Positions 1-10,530 of a stretch of 64,000 nt of DNA are shown piece by piece. Positions within the stretch are counted from its first letter, which is position 1. Each line of letters begins with the position of its first letter. The stretch is taken from positions 1,029,001 to 1,093,000 of the forward strand of contig NW_018344228.1 in NCBI RefSeq assembly GCF_002099425.1. The letters run 5' to 3'. A program made the translations under genes and the position numbers. The notes under the pieces were generated by a model that saw only the letters and a program-made list of their open reading frames with translations, had not been told where the DNA came from and made no database searches. This DNA comes from Phascolarctos cinereus (Eukaryota; Chordata; Mammalia; Diprotodontia; Phascolarctidae).

Positions 1-144
1 CTTCTCCTTCTCCTTCTCCTTCTCCTTCTCCTTCTCCTTCTCCTTCTCCTTCTTCTTCTCCTTCTTCTTCTTCTTCTTCTTCTTCTTCTTCTTCTTCTTC
101 TTCTTCTTCTTCTTCTTCTTCTCTTTCTTCTCCTTCTTCTCCTT
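1..144. repeat. CTT/CTTCTC microsatellite
   Basis: A pure pyrimidine tract of CTTCTC units passes into CTT units and then a short imperfect end. It runs off the left edge of the window, so its true length is unknown. A pyrimidine/purine tract of this length can slip or form triplex DNA. Confidence 0.95.
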
Positions 145-924
145 CACAGCTTTCTGTCTGCTTTTAATTTGTCAAATCAAGAAGCCCCAACAGGAAGCAC
201 CAGGGAGGGGACAGATATGAGTAAGAAGAAAAGGATGAACCACAGCTAGAATATGGTTTCAGGAGATGCATCCTATTCCAAGGAACTGAAAAAATGAGAA
301 CCCAAAACAGAAGTGCATGCAGAGGTGGCCCACTGTCAACTGACATATGATAGTGTGGGTCAGACACAGTACAAGAGCCTAGGAGCCATTATTCAGACAA
401 CCAACTACTTGCCCTCTCAGTGAATTTGTACTGAATGGTTTTATTTTTTTCCTCTTTTACTTACTGATGCTACCCTCCTCCCACCCCCACAACCAAAAAT
501 GCTCATTACATAGGTGATTGAGCCTAAATGGGAAAAAAAAATCCAAAACATTTAACAAACACATAGTTATACTGATCACATATATCATAATATTCTTGTA
601 ATGTATTATGCTCTGGAAGACATTTATTAGAACATCAGAATCTGGTCCCCACAGACAAATTAACATCCTGAGAAAATTACCCTGAGGAGATTTCATCTCC
701 TACCTAGTACACAACTTCCTGAGTTAAACATGGAATAATGCCAGTTTGAATTTCATGGGATTAGTCTGGTGCTTTTGATTAATATGGATTTCTTACCTAA
801 GGAAACAGAGAAGTATGACAGGCGATAATCTATTGCAGCCAACAGACACTCAGTTCCTGCTTTCCCATCCTTGTGACACTGTGTTATCCATGTGCTTTAG
901 TTATGGGAACTTCATACTCACAAA
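145..924. other. Single-copy-looking DNA
   Basis: I see no recognised repeat, RNA gene or convincing coding frame. The short open frames here have no exon-like features. Confidence 0.5.
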
Positions 925-1090
925 AATAAGCAATGTGGTGTGATAAAAATGATGGAGACAGAATACCTGGGCTGAAATCCCAGCTCTGATACATATCTAC
1001 TTTAGAACATTGAATAAATTACCCATTTTGTCTGATTGAATGAACCTCAGTTTACTCATCTAGTAATGAGGATAGTCATAATTTCTTAGC
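925..1090 (+). repeat. MIR-type CORE-SINE, degraded
   Basis: The order of parts fits MIR: a 'gaatacctgggctgaaatcc' box-B-like region, then a decayed core, then 'cctcagtttactcatctag' leading into 'atgaggatagtcata'. Heavy decay points to an old insertion. Confidence 0.7.
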
Positions 1091-1921
1091 ATTTTCAATG
1101 ATTTCAACATATTCCCTTCTTTAAAAAAATCTAATCTTGTTTTTTTAATCTTCCATTTATTTAAGCATATTTAAAATATTTGAGTTCCAAATTTTCTCTC
1201 TTCTTCCAGTTCCAACTTTACTTATTGAGAAGACAATTGATATGACATAATTTTACATGTGACATCATGCAAAACATATTTCTGTATTATTCATATTGCA
1301 AAAAAAAGCAAGAAAAACAAAGTAAAAAATATACTTCAATTTATACTCAACATAAATCAGTTCTTTCTCTTAAGTGGATTGAATTTTCATCATGAGTCCT
1401 TTGGAATTATCTTGAATCATTATATTAATCAGAGTAGCTAGGTCTTCCACAATTGAGAAATGGCTTTTATTTTCTTTTATAAAATTGACTCAGTTCTCTG
1501 TATATTTGAGATTTTAGGGTTCTATCAGAGAAATGCTATAGAAATTCTTTCCCAGTTTCCTGCTTTCATTTTATGTTGGCTGCATTGGTTTTGTTTGTGC
1601 AAAAAACCTAAAAGCATCTTTTTAATGCTAACATTTTTCTATTCCAGGATTCTATGAATCAAGGGATTCTGCAGGCCCTGAAAAATCAGAATTGTAGGTG
1701 AGCCAAGGACATGAAAAGATAGAGCTGGTTTCAATGGATTGTAAGATATTACCAAGGGTGACTTATATGCAAGGATAAACACAGGAAATCAAGGAAATAT
1801 CTGATAAGGAAAACAGGTGGACTGGTCACAAAGTAAGGGACAAAAACCAGGAAACTTCACTGCTGCACTGGGCACACAAAATTTCATCAGACCTGGTAGA
1901 AGGCCTCTAATTAGTTAGAGT
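1091..1921. other. Single-copy-looking AT-rich DNA
   Basis: Two open frames of 60-65 codons lie here (near 1259 and 1460). They are rich in F, I and L, as expected from AT-rich noncoding DNA, and I do not call them genes. Confidence 0.45.
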
Positions 1922-2115
1922 CAGTGTTGTTAAACTCAAGTAAAAATGGGTCCCTGCCAGCTGCATATTGACTCAGAAGACCACAAATTAGCATTATCTG
2001 TGTTGTGTTCTATTTTACTTTATTTTATTAATCATTTTCCAATTCCATTTTAATCAAATTCTGGCCACACTTGGGGTTTTTACTCTTATTCAGAATGCAA
2101 GTTTGACTCCTTTGG
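1922..2115 (-). mobile_element. hAT-type non-autonomous element, long copy
   Basis: This is an inverted relative of the element at 42148-42340. It starts with 'cagtgttgttaaactcaag' and ends near 'gtttgactcc', so both ends carry the 'gtttgacacc'-like inverted terminus. The interior shares the complements of the stretches around 'aaataaataaaaataca'. The flanking 8-mers are only partly alike (about 5 of 8), so the outer ends are approximate. It cannot encode a transposase. Confidence 0.65.
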
Positions 2116-2194
2116 GGTAGGCTACCTGTGTAGTGCTTGGGCTATAATCACACAGGATGAGAAGGCAAAGATGGGTAATGATATGCACCAGGGT

Positions 2195-2450
2195 ACTGAA
2201 ATTGATGTGCTCATGAATTTATTGATAAATTCATGCATTACCTACTTTACTATTCTACCTTTCTTTCTGTCTTTTTTGGGAGTGGGGGTGGAGAGCATAG
2301 TTAATTTGGAAATTTGTTTTGCATTACTTTGTATTATAATGTATTTGTATTTCTTACATTATCAATGTGTGGGAAAGGGATGGGAGTAGAGGATTTGAAA
2401 CTTAATATAAAATAAAATTGAATTTAAAATTTAAAAAAATAATAAAGGCA
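2195..2450 (+). mobile_element. L1-like LINE 3' tail
   Basis: A 'tttgttttgcattacttt' segment is followed by 'caatgtgtgggaaaggga', a G-rich stretch, 'gatttgaaac' and an A-rich tail. This matches my memory of marsupial L1 3' ends. It is truncated at the 5' side and has no coding capacity. Confidence 0.5.
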
Positions 2451-2479
2451 GAATAAAAGAAGAGACAGATAATGTATGA

Positions 2480-2665
2480 CCTTGCAAAGAGCTGTCAAAG
2501 AGCCAGGTCAAAAGACCTAGGTTCAAGTCTTAGTTTGGATAAAGCCATGTCTTTGAGATTCAGATATATCTTCTATAAAATAAAGATAATAGTATTTGGG
2601 TAATATGCTTCATAGATACATGAGATAAGTGATTTGTAAACTTTCAAGCACTATAAAAAGTGACT
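2480..2665 (+). repeat. MIR-type CORE-SINE
   Basis: 'agacctaggttcaagtctta' is a box-B-like segment, followed by a decayed core, 'cttctataaaataaagataa' and the distal 'gatttgtaaactttcaagcac'. The order and orientation fit MIR. Confidence 0.7.
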
Positions 2666-3084
2666 TTCCATTATTTCTACTACACTATGCTATAGCTCTC
2701 TGGAATCATGAGTCTTGCTTTCCTACTCAGAGAACACCACAGTCATGTGGATTCTTTCAATACATTTTTGGTAATAGAAGTGTAAGAAAGCAGGGAACTC
2801 TGTCCTTCTGGCCACTATAATCAGCCAGATGTGATAGTGACAAAATAAAATTTGAAAACAACATGTAGGATTTGAAACTATACAAAATAACCTCCTAAAG
2901 AACACTTAAGATGGTAAAATTGTCATCAGCATATATTTAGTGAGCCTCAACTATGTTAGAGCACTATACTAGCTATATAGGGATCTCCCTCTATACTCAA
3001 AAGAATGAGTAAAAAAATCTGGTCCCTGTGTTCCAAGAGTGTATGCTCTAGTGTGTCTGTGGGGGGGAAGTCAAGTATTCATCC
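2666..3084. other. Single-copy-looking DNA
   Basis: No repeat, RNA or exon was recognised. Overlapping short open frames on both strands have no supporting features. Confidence 0.45.
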
Positions 3085-3240
3085 ATTCATTCAACAAGCA
3101 TTTATTAAGCACTACTATGTATAAGCAACTGTGCTAAACATATAAAATACAAAGAAAAACTGAAACATAATCCCTCAGATCCTGCCTTCCAAAAGCTTAC
3201 ATTCTACTGGATGCAGGGCACAATTTTGTAATTCACAGAA
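3085..3240 (-). mobile_element. L2 LINE 3' end, antisense
   Basis: 'cattcaacaagcatttatta' followed by 'agcactactatgtataagc' is the complement of the familiar L2 3' terminus. 'cttccaaaagcttacattct' is the complement of its 'agaatgtaagctcc' segment. Old and truncated. Confidence 0.75.
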
Positions 3241-3299
3241 TTACATAGTTTTAAAGATACATGGGATTTCCCTAGCCATACCTGAAAATGAATGTGTAT

Positions 3300-4000
3300 G
3301 ATAACATACCTGATAAGTGGTCAGTCATCTAATCTCTATTTGATAACCTCCAAAGATGGGGAATCCACTCCCTGTTAAGGTAGCCCATTTCAATTTGGAG
3401 ATATCCTTAATTATTAATGATGGGGATGGAACCCCTAAAAGGAAAAGACCGTGTCTTTGGGATCTGGCACCCCAAAAAAGGAAAAACGCTGGATTTTCCC
3501 TCATGACCAAATCTCTAGCATTTCCCCGAGGCTATAATCCTATCAACTAGCCTTTTTTGCTTACACCATATCTTCCAATTCTCAACTTCCCACTCTTAAT
3601 CCTATCTAGGCTCCATTCTCCCTTGGCCACAAGGTCAAGGTCCCTGGCATTCCAGTCACTCTGGACTACTTGGCCACTCCTAGATCCCACCCACAGCCTT
3701 TCTGTATATATTAAGTCCATCTGGCCTTCATTAAGGTGCTCAGATTCTTAAAGTCTGGTCCACTTACGATAGTAATACACATGCTTAGATTCCTTAAGAG
3801 TCTGGCCAGTATGGCAGATCTTTAATAAACCTTGTCTTTGGCTGAAAGGCTTGGGTGAATTCATTTGGGCAGCACTGACGTGTCATGGTTTGGGGTCCCA
3901 GCATCCCTAAACCTTTAGACCTCAACATTAAGTTTTCCTTTATATTTAGTCTACATTTATGTCTTTACAATTTCTACCCATCACTACTAATTCTGCTGTA
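3300..4000 (-). mobile_element. CR1/L3-type LINE remnant, split by an LTR
   Basis: Two arms, about 3300-3417 and 3928-4000, read as one element when the LTR between them is skipped. The left arm holds 'aacctccaaagatggggaat' and 'ggtagcccatttcaatttgg'. The right arm holds 'ttaagttttcctttatattt', 'agtctacatttatg' and 'caatttctacccatcactac'. This order matches the antisense 3' region of CR1/L3 LINEs known from amniotes. The element is older than the LTR inserted in it. Similar remnants lie at 34193 and 60200. Confidence 0.7.
3418..3927 (+). mobile_element. Solitary LTR of an endogenous retrovirus (fossil)
   Basis: A 510-bp block begins TG and ends CA and is flanked on both sides by TTAA (3414-3417 and 3928-3931), a 4-bp target duplication. 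It has a TATA-like 'tgtatatatt' near 3703-3712 and an AATAAA signal at 3824-3829, about 100 bp before the end, giving a U3-R-U5-like layout. The host CR1/L3 repeat continues exactly across the insertion, which confirms both boundaries. No internal retroviral region is present, so it looks like a solo LTR left by recombination between two LTRs. The 4-bp duplication suggests a class I (gammaretrovirus-like) origin; the family name is not known to me. Confidence 0.8.
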
Positions 4001-4137
4001 TTGGTTAAAACAAAATAAAACAAAAACCATAACAAGTCTATCATATGTGGAATAACAATTGAAAGAGAATGTGAGTTCTATGATACTCTAAAATTGATTT
4101 TTCTGCTTTTTTTTTTTGCTATCTTGGAATAGAATTG

Positions 4138-4365
4138 CAAGAGAAGCAGTGTGGTACATTGGGAAAAGCATTGGAGTTGGAAGACTTGGGTCTGATTGAA
4201 TGCAACCTCTGCTACTGATTGCCTGTTTCACTTGGAGCAAGTCACCTGACTTCTCTGGTCTTCAGTTCCCTCATTTGTTAAAACAAACAAATAAACAAAC
4301 AAAAAAACCCAAAACCAAAATAATAGGATTGATGAACATAACTCTGAAAGTACCTTCTCTAGCTC
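4138..4365 (+). repeat. MIR-type SINE with an A-rich expansion
   Basis: The head 'gcagtgtggtacattgggaa' is followed by 'ggaagacttgggtctgattg', 'caagtcacctgacttctctg' and 'agttccctcatttgttaaaa'. A (CAAA)-like expansion at about 4279-4320 interrupts the distal part. The tail 'ctgaaagtaccttctctagc' fits the MIR3-like 3' end. A 94-codon open frame over this copy is an artefact of the SINE. Confidence 0.7.
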
Positions 4366-4599
4366 ATTTGAACATGATGGGAAAGAAAGTACAACGAATG
4401 GGAGGTAGGGGTTTGGAGGGAAATTCTCTACTTCTGATTCTAAAGAAGATGAAAACAGTAGGACTTTCTCCTGGCTGTCTCTAGAATTACTGCAGCTCTG
4501 TGAAAATTACAATATTGGCTTTGATTTCTATTACAATGTAATTGTACTGTTTCTAAATACCAGGTTTATGAGGTAAGTTTACACAGGTACTATCATCAC

Positions 4600-4790
4600 C
4601 AGAGTTTTAGGGTTATAGAACTATAGAGCTGGAAGGGACCTTAGACACCCTTTGAAAAATTTCTTCCATTTTTACAGTTGAGGAAACTGAGACCCACAGT
4701 AATGGGTTGATGTAGCTCAAAATGCCAAAGGGAGAGTGAAGAGGACCTAACTCTAGTCTGCTGACTTTCCATTCCCTCATTTGGCCTCCA
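4600..4790 (-). repeat. MIR3-type CORE-SINE, antisense
   Basis: 'actatagagctggaagggac' (L3-like tail in complement) is followed by 'cagttgaggaaactgagacc' (core) and a decayed head. The order is that of an antisense copy. Confidence 0.75.
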
Positions 4791-5193
4791 TTTCACTGCT
4801 TCCACTAAGCAGAACATTGTTTGTCTTCTCTCTTTCCTATGCAGATTCTGAAAGCCTGTATTCAGCGCCCTTATCTTCTCTTCACTGATTCTTTAATGAC
4901 TGGAGTCGATAAAAATGGAGAAACTGTGATTGGAAATAATGCTCAAATGACATACCCTTCTTTGAATTTTCTGCTGAACTGAAGTAAAAATTCAATTACC
5001 TTAGTCCTCAGACTCAGCATATTGAGTTCTTTTTTTTCCCCCAGGTTACTCTATAAATTGCAATTATAGTCATTTGTGGCTCTTACAAGATTATAGGTGA
5101 CTGAGCACATCATCAACCAAAATCAGAATTTCCCATGACACAAAACAAAATACATGTCTAATGATCTGGGAGAGTGGATTAAATATAGTGACT
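4791..5193. other. Single-copy-looking DNA
   Basis: Nothing recognised between the MIR3 copy and the GA tract. Confidence 0.45.
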
Positions 5194-5550
<357 letters not shown>

Positions 5551-6344
5551 TGTTCAGGTTATTACCAGTTTAGCTTTTCAAATCTATTTAATGAAAGTGA
5601 AATTGATACGGCTCTCTGTTGAAGCATTGACACCATTTTCAGGTTTAAAGTTTTTAATTCCTGATTTCCCACTATTTATTGCTTCTATTACTGTTAATTC
5701 TTAGCATAAGAAACCAAGTTTGTCCTTCCCAGCTCAGCACATTTGTGGGGACATCTAGAATTCTCCAATGTTTTTGCATAAGTATTTCTGTTGGATATGT
5801 TCCTAGGGGTATAGGGAGAGGCCTGCTACCAGTCATTTATAGATAGCTTTCCTTGTCCTTGCCCCTTAGGCTGGAGAGCTTTGTCAGCCACAAATTCCTT
5901 TGCATTTCTTCCTGGTGCACAGAGAATTTTTCTTCTGCTACTAGATGGCAACACGTCCTTTGTGTCATTCCCCTAACTATGGTTGTCTGTGTCTTTGTCA
6001 CCTTGAGGATGGATGGCTAAACTGTGCTCTACTTGGGGCTGCCCACTTCAGGTTGTCTGGCTTGATTTGTTCTTTGAAAGCATGTGCTACTTATGTCATT
6101 CTTCTCTGCTTTCTCTGACACTTGAAAAAAATTGGACTGAATGTGCTCCTTTTTACTTTGCTTTTATATGAGACATTTCTAGTCCAACTTGTTTCTCCTT
6201 CCTTGTCCTGCCATTTGGTACTTTCCTATAACTTCTGTTAAATCAAGAAAGGCATGATGATACAGATGTTAATAAGCAAATCCCTAGATAAGTAAATCTC
6301 TCTTCTGAGTATCTATAGTACCTACATCCCAGGGTAGTAGAGAA
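5551..6344. other. Single-copy-looking DNA
   Basis: This stretch is slightly less AT-rich than its neighbours (for example 5800-6070). I recognise no repeat and see no credible exon. Confidence 0.45.
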
Positions 6345-6650
6345 TGCCAAATTCAATTCGATTTGATAAGCATTTATTAAACTCCAGCTTTGTGCTAGGC
6401 ACAAGAGTTACAAAACCAATACAGTTCCTGCCCTCTAGAAGCTGACATTTCCCTTGGGGAAAGAGATAAGTAAATAAAAAACACATTTAAAATCAATACA
6501 AAGTAATGTTGTGGAAGTGAGAGAATCACTAATAGGGATATGAGGGGGGGGGAAAGAGCCTTGTCTTCGAAGTAGCACTTAAGCTGGACATTAAAGGGAT
6601 TCATGAAGGCAGACCTGAGAAGAGAGAACATTCTAGGCATGGGGAACCAC
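6345..6650 (-). mobile_element. L2-like LINE 3' region, antisense
   Basis: 'ataagcatttattaaactcc' and 'cagttcctgccctctagaag' are complements of the L2 3' end. The distal part, 'cacttaagctggacattaaa' then 'gaacattctaggcatgggg', belongs to the same repeat as 52440-52985 further along. Confidence 0.6.
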
Positions 6651-6664
6651 TACCCAAAAGAATT

Positions 6665-6990
6665 GTAGTAACCTAATAGATTTCCCTGCCTTTAGGCTGC
6701 TTCTTTTCCAATTCATCTTCGAATTATTCTGAAAACACTAATCTGTGTTAGGACACCAAACAAAAACTTTTAATGGTTCCCTAACACCACTGGAACAAAA
6801 TGTTAAATCCTCAACTTGATATGGAAGCCCTTTACCATGTACCTCTGGGCTATCTTTGCAGATTTATTTTGTTTTTCCTCTTTAACTACTCTCTACTCTT
6901 TTCTAATTGGTCTGTTAGCTGTTCATTGATTACATTTCATTTTCTGCCAGCATGACTTTACATAGGTTGTCTTCCACCTCACTTTCTCAT
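6665..6990 (+). mobile_element. L2 LINE, 5' piece
   Basis: A segment in L2 sense orientation: 'taatggttccctaacaccac' and 'cctcaacttgatatggaagc' correspond to the L2 'gctccctattgcctctagga' region. It probably belongs to the same copy as the 3' end at 7480-7620. Confidence 0.5.
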
Positions 6991-7479
6991 ATCCATCCCT
7001 CTGGGGAAAGCTGAAGTAGTAAACTATCACAGACTGTGATTTTATTACTTTGGGTGCTAGCTCTGATGACTACAATGCTGAGGCGGGGGGGAAGAAAGGA
7101 AAACTGGAGGTCCTCATTTTCTTCTATGCCTTACTTCAGCTGTGTGAAACTGACACCCTTTCTAAGTGTGTCCTTTTATACTGTTTAAAATTGCATCCAA
7201 ATGACTTTTTTTCTTATAAAACTTATGGTTGGCCTTGTCCTTTGCATTTCCTCTTTGTTTGATGCACGATAACTTGGTCTAGCTCTGGAAGCCACACAGG
7301 AGATAGTGGCCTTTCCCAGCTTAGGGCTGGCATTTCTGCCCTGCTCCTATGTGCCCCCTCCCCAAATTTTCAACTTCTTAATGGGGACATAATTACAACC
7401 CTAAACCTATTACAAACACCTAAATGTTTTGCCTCTGTAAATTAAGTTTAATTATGTTGCATACATTTTGCATTTACTA
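6991..7479. other. Unassigned segment between two L2 pieces
   Basis: This 490-bp stretch separates two L2 pieces in the same orientation. It may be a later insertion or simply a decayed L2 middle. It contains a G-run near 7083 and a C-rich run near 7350. No family recognised. Confidence 0.3.
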
Positions 7480-7620
7480 ACTTGTACACATGTATTATCC
7501 TCTTAGTAGAATGAAAGCTCCTTGAAGGCAGAACTGTTTGTTTTTGTCTTTGTATCCCCGGCAATTAGCGCAATACCTGGTAAGTATAGGGCAGTTTTAA
7601 TAAAACTTTGTTGAGTTGAA
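7480..7620 (+). mobile_element. L2 LINE 3' end
   Basis: 'gtagaatgaaagctccttga' and 'aggcagaactgtttgttttt' are followed by 'tgtatccccggcaattagcg', 'caatacctgg' and the ending 'aaactttgttgagttgaatt'. This is the L2 3' terminus in sense orientation. Confidence 0.85.
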
Positions 7621-7899
7621 TTGAATGGAGGCAGAGATAGAGATAATATATATAGCCTTTTGTAAATGTTAAAGCATTTTATAAATGTCAGCTTTTTTTT
7701 TTTAACGTTGCATGGCTGTAAAGATGCAACATCATATTATCAGTCAAGGCTTGTGCATAAGAAATGATGAAAAACAATATCAGGGAAATCTATGATTGGA
7801 AAAGGAGGAAAACTGGCCATGAACTTCTATCAAGGGTTAGAAATGATCAACCCAAGGGCTGTGCAAGTACTCATATATGCAGTTAAATGCCAAAATAAA

Positions 7900-8110
7900 T
7901 AGCTAAACCTAGAGCCAGAAAGGCCTGAGTATAAATACAGCCTCAGATGTCCACTAGTAGTGTGATCCCTCAGTTCCTTCATTTGCAAAATAGGGATGAA
8001 AATAGCATCTACCTCCTAGAATGGTTGTGAGCATAAAGTGAGACAGTATTTTCAAAATGCTTAAAGTCCTAGTGCTATATAAATACCAGCTGTTAGTATT
8101 TTTAATAGAG
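7900..8110 (+). repeat. MIR-type CORE-SINE
   Basis: 'agagccagaaaggcctgagt', 'cagttccttcatttgcaaaa', 'ctacctcctagaatggttgt' and 'caaaatgcttaaagtcctag' occur in MIR order and run close to full length. Confidence 0.75.
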
Positions 8111-8529
8111 GGAGGACTCCAATGCTTTGTCAAGAGCATCAGTCAATATCTGTTGTAAATTCTGCAAAGCATAGAAATATTATGTTACTTTACCTCAGTC
8201 ATTTTAACTTTAAAATGAACTATATGCTTTTTAAGGTGCGTTTTAGCACTAAATTTATGATCCTGTAATCTAAACCTAACTTAGGCTATTTACAGATGAT
8301 GTTGTATATTATTTGTGTTTGCCTACTTTGATTGATGCTTTCTATTTTTAGGAATTTACTTAATTTTTAAATTCTTTTTGCTATGCATTTCTTTCTAAGC
8401 CATTATTGACCAAGATTTAAGGGTGAAGCTCCCTTGGTTATGCCACAAAATTAAAATGAATTACCTCTTAGATAACAACACTATTTGAGTCAATCAATCA
8501 AAATGGATTGGGAATAGTCATTCAACAAA
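8111..8529. other. Single-copy-looking AT-rich DNA
   Basis: No repeat or coding signal recognised. Confidence 0.4.
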
Positions 8530-9830
8530 CATTAAGAGGTTAGTAAGGTAGAAGCAACATTGAAGTGAAGAGGAAGAAGTACAGCCCAGCTCCCTCATCA
8601 CACCTTTTCCATAAAGATCTAGAATATGTCCCAGACCAAATTTGTATGGAGAAATCCAAAGAAAAATCATAATAAATCATTTTTTTCCAATCCAAATCAG
8701 CTTAGGGAAACAGAGAGGTCCGTGTATACCAAGGACATGGTTCTGCCAAGAACAAAGGGTTGTATGGAACATTCTAGCACCTGGAGACTGAAAGAGTGCT
8801 GCAAATGGTAATAGAGCAGATAGAGGTCTCAAGGGATCCCTGAACTGGCTCAGAGTACAGGAATAGGTGCCATGTGTCAGTTCTGTCTCCCACTACCCAC
8901 TTCTAAATCACCAGTCCCTGGAGAACTTAGGAGGAGATGTATACATAAGAGAGGTAGAAAGGAGCTATCATGGTACAGACCTTAGCTGTATAATGAGTAA
9001 GGCGCAAGTGCAGAAGCAAACAATAGCTATGTGACTTTGATCCCGGGAGAAGAGGAGGCACTTAGTTCTAATCTCTAACCCAGGCTGAAGCCTGCAGTGG
9101 AATAACCTGTGCAGGAATCCCAGACCAAAGGAGAACCTTAGTTGAATCACTCAGGAATTTTCAGAGCTCAGAGAAAGAAGGCGATTTGCAGATTTCACTC
9201 CAGATCACATCACTTTGGGAGAAATTTTCCAGCCTGAGCTGTCCTTGAGATCCTGGAATCCAGCACACAACAAACTAAGAAAGCATTTGAAGGACCCAAG
9301 GGGATAGACATTTAGTCCAGGCATTCCCATGAGAAGTGTGCAGAATCCATTTCTGTCATAAAGTCCCATGTCAAGAAGTAGGTTGGAATGAACAACAACA
9401 AAATAATTCTCACCATAAAAAGATATTAAGGCTATAGGAAAGCTCAAGACTCAAATCAAGAAGAAGAGAATGACTTAAAAACATGTACAAACTAAGCTTT
9501 AAAGAAATATGAAGCTTAGGCACAAGTCCAAACAGAATTTCTAGAAGTTTTGTTTTTCTTTAAGAGCTAAAAATGATTTAAAAAAAACAAATTAGAGGGG
9601 TAGATGAAAAAAATGTGAAAAGAAATGAGTTATATAAGAAAGATTTGGAAAGAGAATGAACAGTATGGAACAAGAGGTACAAAATTTTTCTTGAGAAAAT
9701 AACTTATTAAAAATTAGAATGAACTAAATAGAAGCTGATGGCTCCATGAGACATCAGAAATAGCAAAAAAACCCCAAAAGATCAAAAAACTGGAAAGAAA
9801 TGTAGTGTATTAGCAAAGTTAATTGACCTA
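8530..9830 (+). mobile_element. L1 LINE, 5' region and ORF1-like part
   Basis: The first half resembles a marsupial L1 5' region ('cactttgatcccgggagaag'-like G-rich stretches, 'aatcccagaccaaaggagaa'). From about 9400 A-rich text of ORF1 type follows. 'aaaaattagaatgaactaaa' then 'gaagctgatggctccatgag' and 'acatcagaaat' match the coiled-coil region of L1 ORF1 as I remember it. No long reading frame remains. The element runs in the same direction as the ORF2 block downstream. Confidence 0.55.
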
Positions 9831-10530
9831 GGAAAATGGATTAAGGAGAAAGCAGGCTCTGAACTGCTGGTGCTGGGCCAGAGAACTAGGGACAGAGGGA
9901 GTGGGACAGGTAACCAGGATAAGACACCATATGTATGAGAATCTGTGAGGCACTCTAACATGCTTGAGGAGAAAGCATGGCATCCATCTGGGGCCAGTTC
10001 TGACCACCAAAACAGCATTTCAGTGCAACTGGCAGTTCAGAGCTGTTCGGTGTTAAGGATTCTTGGGTTTAGCCCCAGCAGGCTTTTGTTCCTGAAGGGC
10101 TTGGCAAAGATAAATGTTGAGGTCTGGGGAAACTTGGGGAAACTGTGGGAGAAAACTGAGGTGCTTTGAGATCTAGCACAAAGGAAATCACAGTTAGAAA
10201 GGAAGGAGTCAGAACTAAGCAATAAGGAAAATAAGGAGGAAAAACAAAGACTGAAAGTTCCAAAGATTCTAAGAATAAGAAATCTCAAAGACTTTGAACA
10301 TAAACAGATACATTGACAGGAAAAAAGTAACAACAAAAGGAACTATAGATTATAGAGCTAATTAATAAAAAAATTGCAAAATGAAGGCAAAAGATGAAAT
10401 ACTTGATAAGAGAGAAGATCCTGTGAAATTTGAGAATATGGAATCACAATATCCTGTTCATGAGTATTATAAAAGAGAAATAAAAATTTTGATAACAGAA
10501 TTAACATCTTGCACAATAAAAATCTTGAGC
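9831..10530 (+). mobile_element. Probable second L1 5'-like segment
   Basis: After an ORF1-like end ('ttgacctaggaaaatggatt') the sequence turns GC-richer (9850-10160) and then A-rich again (10160-10530). This repeats the 5'-region-to-ORF1 pattern seen at 8530-9830. It may be a second 5'-truncated L1 or a rearranged piece of the same one. Family support is weak. Confidence 0.3.

Noticed and set aside
3418-3927. TTAA flanks as a sign of a piggyBac-type DNA transposon
   Set aside because: The block starts TG and ends CA and has TATA-like and AATAAA signals in LTR positions, without inverted termini of that kind.
6991-7479. Coding exon near 7050-7262 (70 codons)
   Set aside because: It lies between two L2 pieces and lacks features of an exon.
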